From positions 55,651 through 119,650 of the forward strand of contig NZ_JMIY01000008.1 in assembly GCF_000685155.1 (NCBI RefSeq): a stretch of DNA of 64,000 bases. Direction: 5' to 3'. Below, piece after piece: positions 15,632-24,938 of this stretch (position 1 is its first letter; each line of letters begins with the position of its first letter). The notes beneath the pieces are model-generated. The model did no database searches and was not told where the DNA came from. It was given only the letters and a program-made list of their open reading frames with translations. Position numbers and translations under genes: made by a program. The stretch is from Candidatus Methanoperedens nitratireducens (GTDB taxonomy: Archaea > Halobacteriota > Methanosarcinia > Methanosarcinales > Methanoperedenaceae).

Positions 15632-17296
15632 TTATTTTTTTGCCTGCATTCGTGCCTCCAGCACCTGGCGAGCAACCATATCCACGGCTTTCAAATTCGT
15701 CCACGGGCTCATAATGAACGACTTCAGGGCTGCAACAGGAGGCCCATCGGGGTAGTTAGCATGACGACAGGCATCCGTCCATGAGAGGAGGATACCTTCA
15801 CCTCGCATTGCTCGCTCATGAATTTGCTTGAAGATACGAAGGTTATAGGTGTTGTATTCTTCAAGTTGCTCTCTATAGTCGGGATCGGTCAGTTCTCGCT
15901 GGAAAATTTCTTCTGCATCTGCTCCATCCGGGTACACACGGAAGAGCGTGACAGGGCCGTAATTGTAGTCATTGAGTATCTTGATGAAAGTATGTCTCTC
16001 CAGTTGATCCCGCAGCATCTCAGCCATCTCCACCACATGACCGAGCAGTACGCGATAGCCCTGCTTACCTAACAGCCGCATGTTAGCCAGAGCAGCAAGG
16101 GCGCCGGTTCCAGGGCGCGAGCATTCCAGGGTATATATGCCGGGATGATAATAGCCGTACTGATAGAGGTAAGGCATCTGCTCTGGCGCACGGCTTAAGA
16201 GAATCAGATCCTGTCGGTTCTTTACCAGCATGGCACTTGAGATGTAAGGAGCGTAACCTGTTTTGTGGAAATCGATTCCTATACTATCGGCCATATGGAG
16301 AGAACTGATCCGCTGAAGGGAGTCCTGCAGCGAACGCAATGTCCGCGCGTGGAAGCCAAGAGGATTGATCTCGAAATCATAATCCTTGAACACAGCCCAT
16401 GCCCAGCCTATAACAGCATCGGCATGGATATGGGGCAAATGTTCTAACCTGTACTCAGCAGCGAGTTTGTCTCGCAGCCGCACAATGGATGCAAGGTCGT
16501 CAATCCCGAAGGTGTCTGTGGTGCCCAATGTAGCTAAAATAATGGCCACTTTTTCCCCTGTCTCGAACGCATGCCGCAGGTAATCTTCAAGGTCTGTCAG
16601 CGACATCTCATTCTCGCGGGTAGTTGGTATGGTCACCACATTTTTTGTTCCTACTCCCAGCCAGCCAGCCACATTGAGTCGTGAGTAGTGTGATGATTCC
16701 GAAGCCACTATCTTCACATCATCACGAACCCCCTCTGTCATAGCACGACCGCTGAATATCTTCTCAACCCCCAGTTTGCAACCGTACAGGATCGTACCAG
16801 TACCGCCGAATGTAAAGATACCGCTGGATTTCTTCGAGTCGTAACCAACCAGATCCGAGAGCATGGCCACAGCCTCAAGCTCGGCTTCGGCGAACATGCA
16901 CGAATATTCATCCCATATGAGGTTCGGGTTATAGATTGCAGCGGCAATGAAAGCTGTAATACTGGGGATTGTAGGTGGAGGTACGACATTAGCCTGGGCA
17001 TTCGGATGTGCCCAGATCGTCATACCAAGACAGTAATCAGCCAGCAGTTCAGTTACCTTTTCTATAGAACTCATCTCATCAGGGAAGTTTTGATTGTGAG
17101 CGTTCTCAGATTGTTCTCCCTGCTTTATTCTGGATAACATGGCGAGCTTTTCTCTATCAATATTACGGCGAGTGCCCTCCATGCACTTTTCATATCCTAT
17201 CCCAAGTACAGGTGCAATGCACTTCAGACTATCTACATGATCAAGAAAGTGTGAGATGGTATGTATAAAGTAGCCATCCATAATAGGATCAGACAT
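15632..17296 (-). CDS. PLP-dependent group II amino acid decarboxylase-like protein
   Basis: A 554-residue fold-type I enzyme of the glutamate/tyrosine/aromatic-L-amino-acid decarboxylase group. Key residues: the TFGGTGTILYG phosphate loop near 162-172, H203 in SESSHYS (ring stacking), HADA with D293 (pyridine nitrogen), and K345 in DFHKTGYAPY (Schiff base). It removes CO2 from an amino acid whose identity is not predictable. The frame stays protein-like 24 codons upstream of ATG 17296 (YTEILEDLKTYFPAP), and a strong AGGAGG site lies at 17379-17385, but no ATG, GTG or TTG is present there; an ACG at 17366-17368 is the only near fit. G+C-rich, possibly acquired. Confidence 0.85.
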   Translation of the reverse strand: MSDPIMDGYFIHTISHFLDHVDSLKCIAPVLGIGYEKCMEGTRRNIDREKLAMLSRIKQGEQSENAHNQNFPDEMSSIEKVTELLADYCLGMTIWAHPNAQANVVPPPTIPSITAFIAAAIYNPNLIWDEYSCMFAEAELEAVAMLSDLVGYDSKKSSGIFTFGGTGTILYGCKLGVEKIFSGRAMTEGVRDDVKIVASESSHYSRLNVAGWLGVGTKNVVTIPTTRENEMSLTDLEDYLRHAFETGEKVAIILATLGTTDTFGIDDLASIVRLRDKLAAEYRLEHLPHIHADAVIGWAWAVFKDYDFEINPLGFHARTLRSLQDSLQRISSLHMADSIGIDFHKTGYAPYISSAMLVKNRQDLILLSRAPEQMPYLYQYGYYHPGIYTLECSRPGTGALAALANMRLLGKQGYRVLLGHVVEMAEMLRDQLERHTFIKILNDYNYGPVTLFRVYPDGADAEEIFQRELTDPDYREQLEEYNTYNLRIFKQIHERAMRGEGILLSWTDACRHANYPDGPPVAALKSFIMSPWTNLKAVDMVARQVLEARMQAKK

Positions 17297-17593
17297 CGGG
17301 GCAGGGAAATAAGTCTTCAGATCTTCGAGGATCTCCGTATAATTCTGCCGCCTGGGATTTCGTTTCGTTTTCTAACCCCCTCCTTACAATACTTCATTTT
17401 TTGTTTATCTATGATGGCATATATACTTTACTTACAGCGTGAACCCATCCAATAATTAGACGGGATAACAGGTTAAGAAATCATGATTGTAGCCTATGTG
17501 TTATTGGATGAGCTCACTTCGCCCGGATCAGGTATATATAAGTTTGATGACAACCTCTCAATGACGTTAGTAGAAGGGGGGAACATCATTCCA

Positions 17594-18652
17594 ATGATTA
17601 CAATTAAAAATCTTAACATTCCAGGTTATGAAGAAGTGATCTTTTGCCAGGATGATGAAGCAGGGCTTAAGGCCATAATAGCAATTCACGATACAACTCT
17701 TGGTCCAGCGGTCGGAGGCACGCGCATGCTGCCCTATGGAACAGAGGATGAGGCTCTGGCCGATGTGCTGCGCCTTTCTCGCGCTATGACCTACAAAGCT
17801 GCTGCCGCAGGTCTGGACTTTGGCGGTGGAAAAGCTGTCATTATCGGGGATGCCCGCAGGGATAAATCAGAGAAGTTGCTTCGTGCATTCGGGAGGTTTG
17901 TTGAGAGTTTCGATGGCAGATTTTTGACCGCAGAAGATGTGGGAACATCTCCTGAAGATATGCGGGTTATCGGCCAGGAGACAGAGTACGCTACATGTCC
18001 TCCAGATATCCCCGAAGCGAACTGGCAAACCTCTTTCATCACTGCGTTTGGCATATTTCGTGGAATCCAGGCATCAGTGATGGAGATGTACGGAAGCGAT
18101 TCGCTATCCGGGATAAGGATAGCAATTCAGGGTATCGGCAAAGTGGGTGATAAGCTGGCCCGGATTCTTCATGCTGAAGGCGCAAAGCTCACAATAGCGG
18201 ATCTTGATCGCAGCCGATTACTGGCAATCAGCAAGGAGCTGGGCGCGGCTGTTGTCGAGCCTCATGAGATCTATCAGGTAGATACTGATATACTCGCACC
18301 CTGCGCGCTTGGTGGGGTTCTAAATGATGATATTATTCCTCTTCTTGGATGTAATATCGTGGCCGGGGCGGCCAATAATCAGCTTGCTGATGAGCGGCAT
18401 GCAGAAGAGTTATCGAAAAAAGGAATCCTTTATGCCCCTGATTACATAATCAACGCCGGAGGATTAATCTCTACGCTTTATGATATAGGAGAGTGCGATA
18501 GACAGACAGTGATTCACAGGACAGCAGAGATTTATGATCGTTTACGAGTTATCTTTGATATAGCCAGGCTGGAGAAAATCTCAACTCAGGTTGCCGCTGA
18601 TCGCATGGTCGAAGAAAGAATCAGGCAGGCGAAAAGAGATATGGCTAAATAA
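17594..18652 (+). CDS. Leucine-dehydrogenase-like amino acid dehydrogenase
   Basis: An enzyme of the Leu/Phe/Val/Glu dehydrogenase family that interconverts a branched or aromatic amino acid and its 2-oxo acid using NAD+. The catalytic domain has IAIHDTTLGPAVGGTRM, MTYKAAAAGLDFGGGK with the two catalytic Lys, and TAEDVGT; the Rossmann domain has IQGIGKVGDKLA. From ATG 17594 it is 352 residues, close to the usual 350-366; the frame is open 37 codons farther to ATG 17483, but that part does not look like the family. It is divergent from a PLP decarboxylase and 21 bases ahead of nif3. Bacterial-type sequence, perhaps acquired. Confidence 0.88.
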   Translation: MITIKNLNIPGYEEVIFCQDDEAGLKAIIAIHDTTLGPAVGGTRMLPYGTEDEALADVLRLSRAMTYKAAAAGLDFGGGKAVIIGDARRDKSEKLLRAFGRFVESFDGRFLTAEDVGTSPEDMRVIGQETEYATCPPDIPEANWQTSFITAFGIFRGIQASVMEMYGSDSLSGIRIAIQGIGKVGDKLARILHAEGAKLTIADLDRSRLLAISKELGAAVVEPHEIYQVDTDILAPCALGGVLNDDIIPLLGCNIVAGAANNQLADERHAEELSKKGILYAPDYIINAGGLISTLYDIGECDRQTVIHRTAEIYDRLRVIFDIARLEKISTQVAADRMVEERIRQAKRDMAK

Positions 18653-18673
18653 ACCCCTGGATAACAAATAACC

Positions 18674-19402
18674 ATGGAACTCAGAGAAATAATCGCAGTT
18701 CTTGAAAACATAGCACCTCCCGAGCTTGCCGAGGATTTTGATAAGGGAAGAACAGGACTTGTACTTGATAGGGATAACGATATTAAAAAGATCGCTGTCG
18801 CGCTTGACCCCACAGACTTTGTCCTGAACAGAGCTGCACGCCTGGGCGTAGATCTGCTCATCACCCACCATACGCTGATATTCGATCCCATAAACCTGAT
18901 ATCAAAACGCTTATCCGATACACTAAAGATCGCCATAGATAACGATATATCCATCTACACCATGCATACGAACTATGACAAAGCAGAAGGGGGAGTGAAC
19001 GACGTGCTTGCTGAACTCCTGGGCTTACGCAATCCTGTACCACTTGAATTGGGAAGGTTGGGCGAAATAGAGCCCTGCAGCGCCTCAGAATTTGCATCTT
19101 TCATAGCAGAGAAGCTGGATACCAGTGTGCAGTACACTGGAGAGGGCCAGATAAGAAAAGTCATGGTGATAGGAGGAAGCGGCTTTCGCAGGGAGTATAT
19201 CGATATAGCCTTTGCACACGGTGCCGATGCCCTTATATCAGGAGAGCTCAGGCACGATATAATACGCTATGCGGGGAAATTATGCCTCTTTGATGCAACC
19301 CATTACGCCACTGAAGCCCCTGCCATGGAGAGATTATGCGAGCGGTTACCAGTCGAATCGGTTTTTATAGAAGATAGACCTGATATACGAAGTGCTAAAT
19401 AA
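18674..19402 (+). CDS. NIF3-family dinuclear metal protein
   Basis: A 242-residue NIF3/YbgI-type protein with a two-metal centre. Ligand residues are visible: LLITHHTLIF with H65 and H66, MHTNYDKAEGG with H98 and D102, and the C-terminal DATHYATEAPA with His and Glu. The length is that of the short form without the PII-like insertion. Some members are called GTP cyclohydrolase type 2, but the true role is unsettled. It begins 21 bases after the dehydrogenase and is followed by cofE. Confidence 0.92.
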   Translation: MELREIIAVLENIAPPELAEDFDKGRTGLVLDRDNDIKKIAVALDPTDFVLNRAARLGVDLLITHHTLIFDPINLISKRLSDTLKIAIDNDISIYTMHTNYDKAEGGVNDVLAELLGLRNPVPLELGRLGEIEPCSASEFASFIAEKLDTSVQYTGEGQIRKVMVIGGSGFRREYIDIAFAHGADALISGELRHDIIRYAGKLCLFDATHYATEAPAMERLCERLPVESVFIEDRPDIRSAK

Positions 19403-19456
19403 GATTGCAGAACATATATATTACTTAAAGATTTTGGAGAGCGTAAGGAATTTTAA

Positions 19457-20224
19457 ATGCAGTTGTTCAGTATAAAAACACCCCTTATAAAGCCTGGCGA
19501 TGATATGGCAGGAGTGCTGATCGATGCGATTGATGCAGTAGGCATAGGACCGAAGGATAACGATATCTTTGTCCTTGCCGAATCAGCGGTAGCTACTGCT
19601 GAGGGACGTGTGGTCGAACTTGAGAGTGTTGTCCCGGGTGAGAGGGCTGCTGAGCTTTCAAAATTCTATGGGAATGATCCGAGAAAGATGGAGCTTATAA
19701 TCAGGGAATCTGATGAAATACTTGGCGGAGTGACAGGCGTGGTGGTTACAATAACAAAAGGAGTGCTATCTCCAAGTGCGGGTATAGATAGCTCCAATGC
19801 GCCGCAGGGGTATGTAGTACTGTTGCCAGAGGACGCGAAGAGGAGCGCCATTCAGATCAGGGAGAGGTTGATGGCTGAATACCAGTGCAATCTTGCCGTA
19901 ATAATAGGCGATAGCAGGACGCAGCCTCTGCGCCTGGGATGTGTGGGCATAGCATTGGGCTGCGCAGGTATAGAGCCTGTTGAGGATGCAAGGGGACGGA
20001 TTGATCTTTTCGGAAAACCCCTTCTGATCACAAGGCGTGCCACGGCAGATAACATTGTATCTGCGGCGCAGATAATCATGGGCGAGGCTGATGAGAGCAC
20101 ACCTGCTGTGCTTATCAGGGATGCGCCTGTGAGATTTATTAAGGGCAGCGAGGATATACCGCTCATCTCACGCAAGGAGTGCCTGTACTTTGGATGCTTT
20201 GAGAAAGAAGAGCAGAAGTATTGA
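19457..20224 (+). CDS. cofE: Coenzyme F420-0:L-glutamate ligase
   Basis: A 255-residue enzyme adding glutamates to the lactyl-phosphate tail of F420-0 with GTP, completing coenzyme F420, the hydride carrier of methanogen C1 metabolism. Family features: DIFVLAESAVATAEG near 36-50, the Arg-Glu-rich IIRESDEILGG, GIDSSNAPQGYVVLLPEDAKRSA, and IGDSRTQPLRLGCVGIALGCAGIEP with the D-S-R-T-Q motif and Asp metal ligands. Length is normal for the stand-alone archaeal form. Confidence 0.95.
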   Translation: MQLFSIKTPLIKPGDDMAGVLIDAIDAVGIGPKDNDIFVLAESAVATAEGRVVELESVVPGERAAELSKFYGNDPRKMELIIRESDEILGGVTGVVVTITKGVLSPSAGIDSSNAPQGYVVLLPEDAKRSAIQIRERLMAEYQCNLAVIIGDSRTQPLRLGCVGIALGCAGIEPVEDARGRIDLFGKPLLITRRATADNIVSAAQIIMGEADESTPAVLIRDAPVRFIKGSEDIPLISRKECLYFGCFEKEEQKY

Positions 20225-20244
20225 ATCTGGTTCTTTTCCTGCGA

Positions 20245-20472
20245 CTACTCAAAGTGCTCTGGCCATCTCTCCGGAGGCTTGGCCGGAGAAATGGGCGGGT
20301 GCTCTCCAGGGACATGATAGACCTTTGGCTCTTCTCTTTTCTTCAGCGAGCTTATGCCCATCCTTATCAAGGCAATTATGGCTTCTTCCTTTGACCCATA
20401 TACCCCTCTGGATACCAGGTCTTCTATGCTTCTCTCAAGATCTGAGGGAAGGTGTACTGCTATTTCTCCCAT
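20245..20472 (-). CDS. Ribbon-helix-helix (CopG-like) protein
   Basis: A 75-residue protein with a ribbon-helix-helix core: GEIAVHLPSDLERSIEDLV as ribbon and first helix, then GSKEEAIIALIRMGISSL as second helix. The C-terminal 25 residues are Pro/Glu/His-rich. It may be a small regulator or an antitoxin; no toxin frame is adjacent. Convergent with cofE. Confidence 0.75.
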   Translation of the reverse strand: MGEIAVHLPSDLERSIEDLVSRGVYGSKEEAIIALIRMGISSLKKREEPKVYHVPGEHPPISPAKPPERWPEHFE

Positions 20473-20541
20473 AATCTCAGTTTAGACTACTATGCTAAAT
20501 ATATCTTTACATGCCAGCGAAGAGCAAACTCCTGCCCTGAC

Positions 20542-21438
20542 TTACCATCCTCTTGCCTGCAGCACTTCCTTCTCGGTAAGACTCCTTATATCAATACCCT
20601 TCATTGCACCGCCAAGACCTTTAGAGATATTTGCAAGCACCGGGGGATTATCGTAATTATTCACGGCTTCAACAATGGCATTGGCCATCTTCTCAGGGCT
20701 CTCTGCCTTGAATATCCCTGAGCCCACGAAAACCCCATCCGCCCCAAGGCGCATCATCAGCGCTGCATCCGCTGGCGTGGCAATCCCGCCTGCTGCAAAG
20801 TTCACCACAGGAAGCCTCTGGAGTTCTGCTGTCTCTTTTACAAGCTCAATTGGGGCTTCTATTTTCCTTGCTACTGATATAAGCTCTTCCTGGCTTTTGC
20901 CTCTCAGTTCTCTTATCGCGCCCATGATCGCCCTCATATGCCTCACAGCCTCTTTCACATCTCCTGTTCCGGCTTCACCCTTTGTCCGTATCATGGCCGC
21001 ACCCTCGTTTATCCTGCGCAGCGCCTCGCCAAGGTCACGGGCTCCGCACACGAACGGTATAGTGAAACTGGTCTTATCGATATGGAACATCTCATCCGCT
21101 GGCGTCAGTACCTCGGACTCATCTACCATATCAACGCCAAGCGCCTCAAGGATCTCGGCTTCAACAAAATGCCCGATCCTCGTTTTAGCCATAACCGGTA
21201 TTGTAACTGAATCAATGATCTGTGCTATTACCTGTGGGTCTGCCATTCTCGCAACCCCGCCTGCTTTCCGTATATCCGCAGGTACTGCATGAAGCGCCAT
21301 TACAGCCACTGCCCCTGCTCTCTCTGCTATCTGCGCCTCACCTGGCGTAGTTACGTCCATTATTACTCCGCCTTTTTGCATTCTGGCAAAGCCACGTTTT
21401 AAAAGTTCTGTACCATGTCTGAGTTTTTCAAGTTGCAT
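20542..21438 (-). CDS. pdxS: Pyridoxal 5'-phosphate synthase lyase subunit
   Basis: A 298-residue (beta/alpha)8 enzyme that makes PLP from ribose 5-phosphate, glyceraldehyde 3-phosphate and ammonia supplied by PdxT. Seen: [23 protein letters not shown] at the start, [45 protein letters not shown] with the catalytic Lys, and the phosphate-binding [17 protein letters not shown]. Nearly invariant family, normal length. pdxT is not in the window. PLP is needed by the decarboxylase and transaminase in this window. Confidence 0.97.
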   Translation of the reverse strand: MQLEKLRHGTELLKRGFARMQKGGVIMDVTTPGEAQIAERAGAVAVMALHAVPADIRKAGGVARMADPQVIAQIIDSVTIPVMAKTRIGHFVEAEILEALGVDMVDESEVLTPADEMFHIDKTSFTIPFVCGARDLGEALRRINEGAAMIRTKGEAGTGDVKEAVRHMRAIMGAIRELRGKSQEELISVARKIEAPIELVKETAELQRLPVVNFAAGGIATPADAALMMRLGADGVFVGSGIFKAESPEKMANAIVEAVNNYDNPPVLANISKGLGGAMKGIDIRSLTEKEVLQARGW

Positions 21439-21490
21439 AAATGGTATTATTCATATTATATGAGGTATTATACTTTACGCCCCTGGTCGA

Positions 21491-22597
21491 TCATAGCCTC
21501 GTCTTTATTTCATCTGCCCTGTACCGAAGTGTTGCAACCCTGCTTCTCCCGCGTAAGCCTCTACCTGTAAAATCAACATCTATAAGCGAGACCGCATCAA
21601 GTTTTTTCAGCATCTCATAAAAACGTGTGTAGCCGAGATCTGTCCGGGAGTGAAATCTCTCATAAAGCTCACCGGAATTAGCTGGAGATGAATCCGCTAT
21701 CAGGCCGAGAAGGATTTTCTCATCCTCTTTCAATGATTGCATCACATAGGAGAGATGCACAAGCCGTGATCTCTCATATGCAGATTCTACATCTTCAATA
21801 GATATCGTCCTGCTTGCCCGCTTCTCTGCATTAAGACCGGCGCGCTTGAGCAGGTCTATTCCCACACGCAGATCCCCTAGATCAAACGTATGCCCGGCAA
21901 TCCTGTCAAGTACGCTGTCATCCAGTACACCGGGATAAAATCCAAGCTTTGCGCGGTTTGAGAGGATATCCCTGATCTCATCAACAGAATATGTGGGAAA
22001 GATGATCTCTTCAGGCAGGAACACAGATTCGACTTTGGGATCAAGCATATGCGGTACACCGGTATCGCTCAGTACGGCAATCACACCCATGCGCGCCCCG
22101 GGGTGCGTCTCATGCGCCCGCAGAAGAGAATAGAGCACTTCGTTGACTTCGTTCTCATAGAACAGGTAATTCATGTCATCAAGCGCCACGACGAGTATTC
22201 TCTCATGCTCTACCAGGTGCTTCACAACCTCACTGAACACCTTTTTAAAAGAGACTCCAGACGAAGGCGGAGAGTATCCTATGAGCTTATTGAATATATG
22301 GGAAAAAACCGCATACCTTGTAGAGGCCACCTGGCAATTAACAAGCACCGGGATGATTCTGGATGTATGTTTCTCGATCTCTTCAAATATCTTGATCACA
22401 GCAGTGGTCTTGCCAGTACCTGGTTTGCCAGTGCAAAGACAGTTAATGGGTCTTCCCCCGCCCAGGGCAGGACGCATGCTGAACATAAGAGACTGCAACT
22501 GCGCATTCCTGTGAAGAAAATGCTCGGGGATATGGTCAAGCTCAAAAAGCTCGCTGTCTTTAAACAGCGTTTGATCCCATGACAGCATATCTTTCAT
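21491..22597 (-). CDS. cdc6: Orc1/Cdc6-family replication initiator
   Basis: An AAA+ ATPase that recognises origins and loads MCM. Walker A is GKPGTGKTT; Walker B is VVALDDMNYL, where the usual D-E-[IL]-D is D-D-M-N, so the catalytic acid is Asp. A C-terminal winged helix (LGLIADSSPANSGELYERFHS onward) follows. The start is ambiguous: GTG 22612, ATG 22597 and ATG 22588 are in frame; ATG 22597 is used because AGGTGA lies 11 bases before it. It could be the second-type Cdc6 paralogue of methanogens. I see no convincing origin-box repeats beside it. Confidence 0.88.
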   Translation of the reverse strand: MKDMLSWDQTLFKDSELFELDHIPEHFLHRNAQLQSLMFSMRPALGGGRPINCLCTGKPGTGKTTAVIKIFEEIEKHTSRIIPVLVNCQVASTRYAVFSHIFNKLIGYSPPSSGVSFKKVFSEVVKHLVEHERILVVALDDMNYLFYENEVNEVLYSLLRAHETHPGARMGVIAVLSDTGVPHMLDPKVESVFLPEEIIFPTYSVDEIRDILSNRAKLGFYPGVLDDSVLDRIAGHTFDLGDLRVGIDLLKRAGLNAEKRASRTISIEDVESAYERSRLVHLSYVMQSLKEDEKILLGLIADSSPANSGELYERFHSRTDLGYTRFYEMLKKLDAVSLIDVDFTGRGLRGRSRVATLRYRADEIKTRL

Positions 22598-22690
22598 CAG
22601 CAATATTTTCACCTGGTAATAAATAAGCTTTCCGAGATACTCCCGGATCCAGTAAAAACCTTATTAAAAATCATCGCCAATTAGTCCATT

Positions 22691-23623
22691 ATGTGGAGTG
22701 ATGCGTTAGTCTCTGCTGCCAGTTATCTTGCCGTAGTTATTCCGCCTACGGTTATCGGTATTGTCCTGATGGAACTGTTAATCGAGCTTGGCTGGATACA
22801 GAAGTTGAGCTTTGTGACTGCACCGTTCATGCATTTTGCTCATCTGAGAGAGGAGGTGGGTATAAGTTTTCTGGCATCCTTTGGCTCACCTACTGCCGGG
22901 AATTCCATGCTGGCACAGCTTAATAAAAACGGCCTGATCGATCGAAAAGAGACCATAATTGCATCTCTTGTTAACTCTTTTCCGGCAACGTTCATTATTG
23001 TAAGGGATCTCCTTCCTGTTCTTGTAGTACTGCTCGGGACTACAGGACTGATCTATCTTGGTATTGTGGTATTCGTGGGTCTGCTCAGGACGGCAATAAC
23101 TCTTGTCCTGGGGAGGATTTTGCTGCCTCATGATAAAGTTCAGGCAATCCAGCAGGAGATAAAGAAAAAAGACTTCAGAACAGCTCTTAAGGATGCGCTC
23201 TCAGTCTCATGGGTTCCGCTTCGTCGCGTTATCCCGACAATGGTAGTTGCTGCAGTAATTGTATTTCTGCTTATTGATATCGGTTTTTTTGATATGATCT
23301 CTGTTTATTTAGAAGGTTTTCCTGCGCTTGATTATATTCCAGGTGAAGGGCTTCCGATCATTGCAGCATGGTTTGCCAGCAACATAGGGGCATATACCAT
23401 AGCAAGCAGGCTGCTGACAGAGGGGATAATGTCCCAGAAAGAGATCTTGATAACGCTGCTCGTAGGCAGGGTACTATCAAGTGTTACACGCCTGAGGTTC
23501 ACTATTCCTTACTATATGGGGATATTCACCCCGAGATTAGGCATGGAGATCATGCTGATCGCTACACTGATGCAGGAAGGGATAACGGTTATTATAATAC
23601 TACTGCTTGCCCTGTTCTGGTAA
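22691..23623 (+). CDS. Gate-domain (nucleoside recognition) membrane protein
   Basis: A 310-residue membrane protein with eight or so helices, arranged as two Gate-like halves. The first holds FLASFGSPTAGNSMLAQLNKNG and the second WFASNIGAYTIASRLLTEG, similar pseudo-repeats with Gly/Ala-rich re-entrant motifs, as in the nucleoside-recognition/FeoB membrane core. Probably a transporter or a partner of one; substrate unknown. Divergent from cdc6. Confidence 0.82.
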   Translation: MWSDALVSAASYLAVVIPPTVIGIVLMELLIELGWIQKLSFVTAPFMHFAHLREEVGISFLASFGSPTAGNSMLAQLNKNGLIDRKETIIASLVNSFPATFIIVRDLLPVLVVLLGTTGLIYLGIVVFVGLLRTAITLVLGRILLPHDKVQAIQQEIKKKDFRTALKDALSVSWVPLRRVIPTMVVAAVIVFLLIDIGFFDMISVYLEGFPALDYIPGEGLPIIAAWFASNIGAYTIASRLLTEGIMSQKEILITLLVGRVLSSVTRLRFTIPYYMGIFTPRLGMEIMLIATLMQEGITVIIILLLALFW

Positions 23624-23659
23624 AATAAATATAATATGTAAATTATGAATCGATATTAC

Positions 23660-23812
23660 CTATACATCTTTTGCAGCTCTGAGTAGTTCTTCTTTTGATG
23701 TATCCCAGTTATGCATATTCTTGTTATGCTGCTGCACGAACGAGACCAGCTCATCATCGTTCTCACTTCTGATCATAAAATTACATCTTTTACAATCTAT
23801 TTCCTTAGTCAT
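23660..23812 (-). CDS. DUF1059-family small protein
   Basis: A 50-residue protein starting MTKEIDCKRCNFMIRSEND: the family pattern C-x2-C-x-F/V-x-[VI]-R-[AS]-x-[ND]-[DE]-[DE]-E-L, followed by HNKNMH where the family has H-x(n)-H. The paired Cys and His suggest a small zinc-binding fold. The start has a GGAGGTGA ribosome site 8 bases upstream. Function unknown. Confidence 0.8.
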   Translation of the reverse strand: MTKEIDCKRCNFMIRSENDDELVSFVQQHNKNMHNWDTSKEELLRAAKDV

Positions 23813-23937
23813 GGTCACTCACCTCCCTAAACAAGTTTTGGTCTGGGAATTAATAAACCTTGTGTAGTAAGGGAGTGCATATTTTACAGGCATATTTTGC
23901 CTAAAGATTTAAATCATATAAAGGTATAGCTGTTAAT

Positions 23938-24258
23938 ATGCCAAAAACATCGGAGAAGCATATCTACTCTGAAACAGCACAGGTACAGGACGTTTACACT
24001 AAAAAGATAGAGCGGTTACCCCCTTCAGTAAAACTGGTTTTCAAGGTGCTTGAGTACAGGGGACTTATGACCCAGAAAGAGCTTGTTTCTGAGAGTTTTC
24101 TTCCTCCGCGCACGGTGCGGTATGCCCTGAACAGGTTGAAAAAAGAAGGCATACTTGAGGAGCGTCTCTACTATAAGGATGCGCGCCAGTGCCTCTATGG
24201 TGTGAGAAGCCCGCAGCATGATGAGTTAATATCAAACTTTGCATGCGGAATCGTATAG
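23938..24258 (+). CDS. MarR-like winged-helix regulator
   Basis: A 106-residue DNA-binding protein. The winged helix runs from residue 25: SVKLVFKVLEYRGLMTQKELVSE, then the recognition helix PPRTVRYALNRLKKEG and a wing YYKDARQCLYG. Such archaeal one-domain regulators usually act at their own or a nearby promoter. It begins 18 bases into a run after a TATA-like aaatcatataaagg. The following protease gene starts 35 bases after it. Confidence 0.82.
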   Translation: MPKTSEKHIYSETAQVQDVYTKKIERLPPSVKLVFKVLEYRGLMTQKELVSESFLPPRTVRYALNRLKKEGILEERLYYKDARQCLYGVRSPQHDELISNFACGIV

Positions 24259-24293
24259 TTTAATTTATATGTATTCGGATTAATATTGAGCGC

Positions 24294-24926
24294 ATGGGCA
24301 GAACCAGTTCACGCGAGACAGTACACCTCACAGTCTCTTTAATCGCACTTACCATAGCATTCTCATACCCCTATATTACTCCTCGGGCGATGGTAATAGC
24401 GGCTTTTGGTGTAGGGGCGGGTTTTATTTTTCATGAGCTTGCCCACAAGTTCACAGCCAGAAGATACGGTTATGCGGCAGATTACGAAGCAAGCCCAATC
24501 GGGCTTCTCCTTGCATTTGGTATTTCATTTATCACAGGCGGAGCGTTTATATTTGCAGCGCCGGGTGCAGTAATGATCCGTGGCAGATATGTTGATTACA
24601 GCCAGTTTGGGGACCGCTATTTGGATTCTCTTAAAAGTGCAAGGGAGTTTTCATATATATCGGTCTCAGGCGCAGTTGTGAACCTGATACTTGCTGCATC
24701 CTTTTTTGTAGCTTTATATTTCGTTGCATACTCTGGCTTATCACACGAAGTTCTTAATGAGTTGCTTATAAGAGGGACCTTTATTAATGTTATCCTTGCA
24801 GGCTTCAATATGATACCTTTTGGTCCTCTTGATGGTGCGAAAGTATTGAGATACAACCCTGCATTATGGGGAATGGTAGGGATTCCATCAATAATCCTCC
24901 TGCTTTTACTTATGGGCTTGATCTGA
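24294..24926 (+). CDS. Site-2-protease-like membrane metalloprotease (M50)
   Basis: A 210-residue membrane protease with about six helices. The zinc motif HELAHKF is seen near residue 44 and the third ligand region FGPLDGAKVL near 180 carries the conserved D-G. These enzymes cut substrates in the membrane, often releasing regulators. The length fits the minimal archaeal form without PDZ domain. The regulator just upstream might be functionally linked, but this is only context. Convergent with feoB. Confidence 0.9.
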   Translation: MGRTSSRETVHLTVSLIALTIAFSYPYITPRAMVIAAFGVGAGFIFHELAHKFTARRYGYAADYEASPIGLLLAFGISFITGGAFIFAAPGAVMIRGRYVDYSQFGDRYLDSLKSAREFSYISVSGAVVNLILAASFFVALYFVAYSGLSHEVLNELLIRGTFINVILAGFNMIPFGPLDGAKVLRYNPALWGMVGIPSIILLLLLMGLI

Positions 24927-24938
24927 GTCTTCTAATGC

